Positions 5,994 through 7,093 of a DNA stretch of 7,093 bases are shown in pieces; position 1 is the first letter of the stretch; every line of letters begins with the position of its first letter. The DNA is from Caulobacteraceae bacterium. Lineage in GTDB: Bacteria > Pseudomonadota > Alphaproteobacteria > Caulobacterales > Caulobacteraceae. The notes beneath the pieces were generated by a model, which saw only the letters and a program-made list of their open reading frames with translations, ran no database searches and had not been told where the DNA came from. A program made the position numbers and the translations under genes. The DNA lies in assembly GCA_947456005.1 (NCBI GenBank), contig CANGRP010000135.1, forward strand, positions 1 through 7,093, read 5' to 3'.

Positions 5994-7093
5994 TCAGTCC
6001 AGGAACGGGTCCCGCATCATGATGATGTCGTCCCGCTGGGGACTGGTGGACAGAAGGGCCACCGGCGCGCCCACCAGTTCCTCGATCCGGCGGACGTACT
6101 TCACCGCCGCACCCGGCAGGTCCTTCCAGGAGCGGGCGCCCTCGGTGCTGTCGCTCCAGCCCTCGATGTCCTCGTAGACCGGAACCAGGCGGGCCTGGTC
6201 GCGCAGGCCGGCGGGCAGGTAGTCCACTGGCTGGCCGTCGAGGGTGTAGCCGGTGCAGATCTTCAGGGTCTCGATCCCGTCCAGCACGTCCAGCTTGGTC
6301 AGGACGATGCCCTCGACGCCGCCGACCCGGACCGACTGGCGCACCAGGGCGGCGTCGAACCAGCCGCAGCGGCGGGGCCGGCCGGTGACCGTACCGAACT
6401 CGTGCCCCCTGTCGCCCAGCCGGGCGCCGATCTCGTCGTGCAGCTCGGTGGGGAAGGGACCCTCGCCGACCCGGGTGGTGTAGGCCTTGACGATGCCCAG
6501 GACGTAGCCGCCCGCCTGGGGCCCGACCCCGGAGCCCGCCGCCACCTGGCCGGCCACGGTGTTGGAGCTGGTCACATAGGGATAGGTGCCGTGGTCGACG
6601 TCCAGCAGGGTGGCCTGGGCGCCCTCGAACAGGACCCGCCGGCCGGCGCGGATCTGGTCGCCGAGGATTCGCCAGGCGGGCTTCACGAAAGGGGCGACCT
6701 GGGGGGTGATCTCGGCCAGCTGGGCGAGGATGTCGGCGGGGGTGACGGGGGTCAGGCCGAGGCCTGCGCGCAGGGCGCCATGGTGGGCCAGGAGCCGCTC
6801 GATCTTGGCCTCCAGGGCCTCGCGGTCAGAAAGGTCGGCGAAGCGGATGGCCCGGCGCCCGACCTTGTCCTCATAGGCCGGGCCGATGCCCCTGCCGGTG
6901 GTGCCGATCTTGCCTGCGCCGGCCCGGGCCTCGCGGGCCTGGTCGAGGTCGCGGTGCAGGGGCAGGATGACGGTGGCGTTGTCCGCCAGGACCAGGACGT
7001 CCGGGGTGATGGTGAGGACCTGGGCCCGGGCACGGCCGATCTCGTACATCAGGGACCAGGGGTCCACCACCACGCCATTGCCGATGATGCTGA
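5994..7093 (-). CDS. purA: adenylosuccinate synthetase, N-terminus cut by window edge
   Basis: Joins IMP and aspartate using GTP to form adenylosuccinate, the first committed step from IMP to AMP. The frame stays open through the right edge: 365 residues and the stop are visible of a usual length of about 430. The fragment begins SIIGNGVVVDPW, a PurA hallmark; a GTG inside this motif (7071-7073) is an internal Val, not a start. Further motifs, numbered in the fragment, are KIGTTGRGIGPAYEDK (61-76), LFEGAQATLLDVDHGTYPYV (154-173) with TSSN after it, TTRVGEGPFPTE (205-216), GTVTGRPRRCGWFD (233-246) and LTKLDVLDG (264-272, guanine recognition). The missing N-terminal portion would hold the GDEGKGK-type P-loop and catalytic residues. 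High GC and codon use match the other chromosomal genes. It converges on pyrE across 98 bases. Confidence 0.97.
   Translation of the reverse strand, partial: SIIGNGVVVDPWSLMYEIGRARAQVLTITPDVLVLADNATVILPLHRDLDQAREARAGAGKIGTTGRGIGPAYEDKVGRRAIRFADLSDREALEAKIERLLAHHGALRAGLGLTPVTPADILAQLAEITPQVAPFVKPAWRILGDQIRAGRRVLFEGAQATLLDVDHGTYPYVTSSNTVAGQVAAGSGVGPQAGGYVLGIVKAYTTRVGEGPFPTELHDEIGARLGDRGHEFGTVTGRPRRCGWFDAALVRQSVRVGGVEGIVLTKLDVLDGIETLKICTGYTLDGQPVDYLPAGLRDQARLVPVYEDIEGWSDSTEGARSWKDLPGAAVKYVRRIEELVGAPVALLSTSPQRDDIIMMRDPFLD

Overview
The window is a stretch of a high-GC (about 70% in most genes) alphaproteobacterial chromosome. The gene types and the protein sequences suggest Caulobacterales (Caulobacter/Phenylobacterium-like): a σ32 with a textbook RpoH box, an RluD gene next to it, and a CYP153-like P450. 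This taxonomic placement is an inference from protein character, not a database result. No mobile element, tRNA, rRNA or CRISPR array is visible, and no stretch over 300 bases lacks a gene.

Layout. From the left edge to 1059, on the minus strand, lies a PhoD-type alkaline phosphatase with a Tat signal; its C-terminal part is cut off by the window edge. A 119-base divergent gap separates it from rluD (1179-2195, +), the 23S rRNA pseudouridine synthase. A 107-base gap with two small hairpins and a σ32-like -35 element leads to rpoH (2303-3190, +), the heat-shock sigma factor. A terminator-like hairpin follows rpoH. Next is a two-gene cassette on the + strand: a CYP153-like cytochrome P450 (3335-4633) and, 16 bases later, a TetR-family regulator (4650-5243). 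The P450 leader carries an AT-rich 22-base imperfect palindrome, an orphan perfect Shine-Dalgarno sequence and a 9-bp hairpin. A strong GC hairpin closes the cassette. A short orotate phosphoribosyltransferase gene (pyrE, 5356-5895, +) follows, with a TTG start and clearly lower GC than everything around it. It converges on purA (adenylosuccinate synthetase, minus strand, 5994 to the right edge), whose N-terminus with the P-loop lies outside the window.

How the genes fit together. rluD, rpoH, pyrE and purA are housekeeping functions (ribosome modification, heat-shock transcription, pyrimidine and purine synthesis). PhoD is an exported phosphate scavenger. The P450 and TetR pair is the accessory part: a likely self-contained oxidation module in which the TetR protein may bind the palindrome upstream of the P450 and control both genes. 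No ferredoxin or ferredoxin reductase is present, so electrons must come from partners encoded elsewhere. I do not see a fundamentally new system here. The points most worth a second look are the P450 leader region and the atypical base composition of pyrE.
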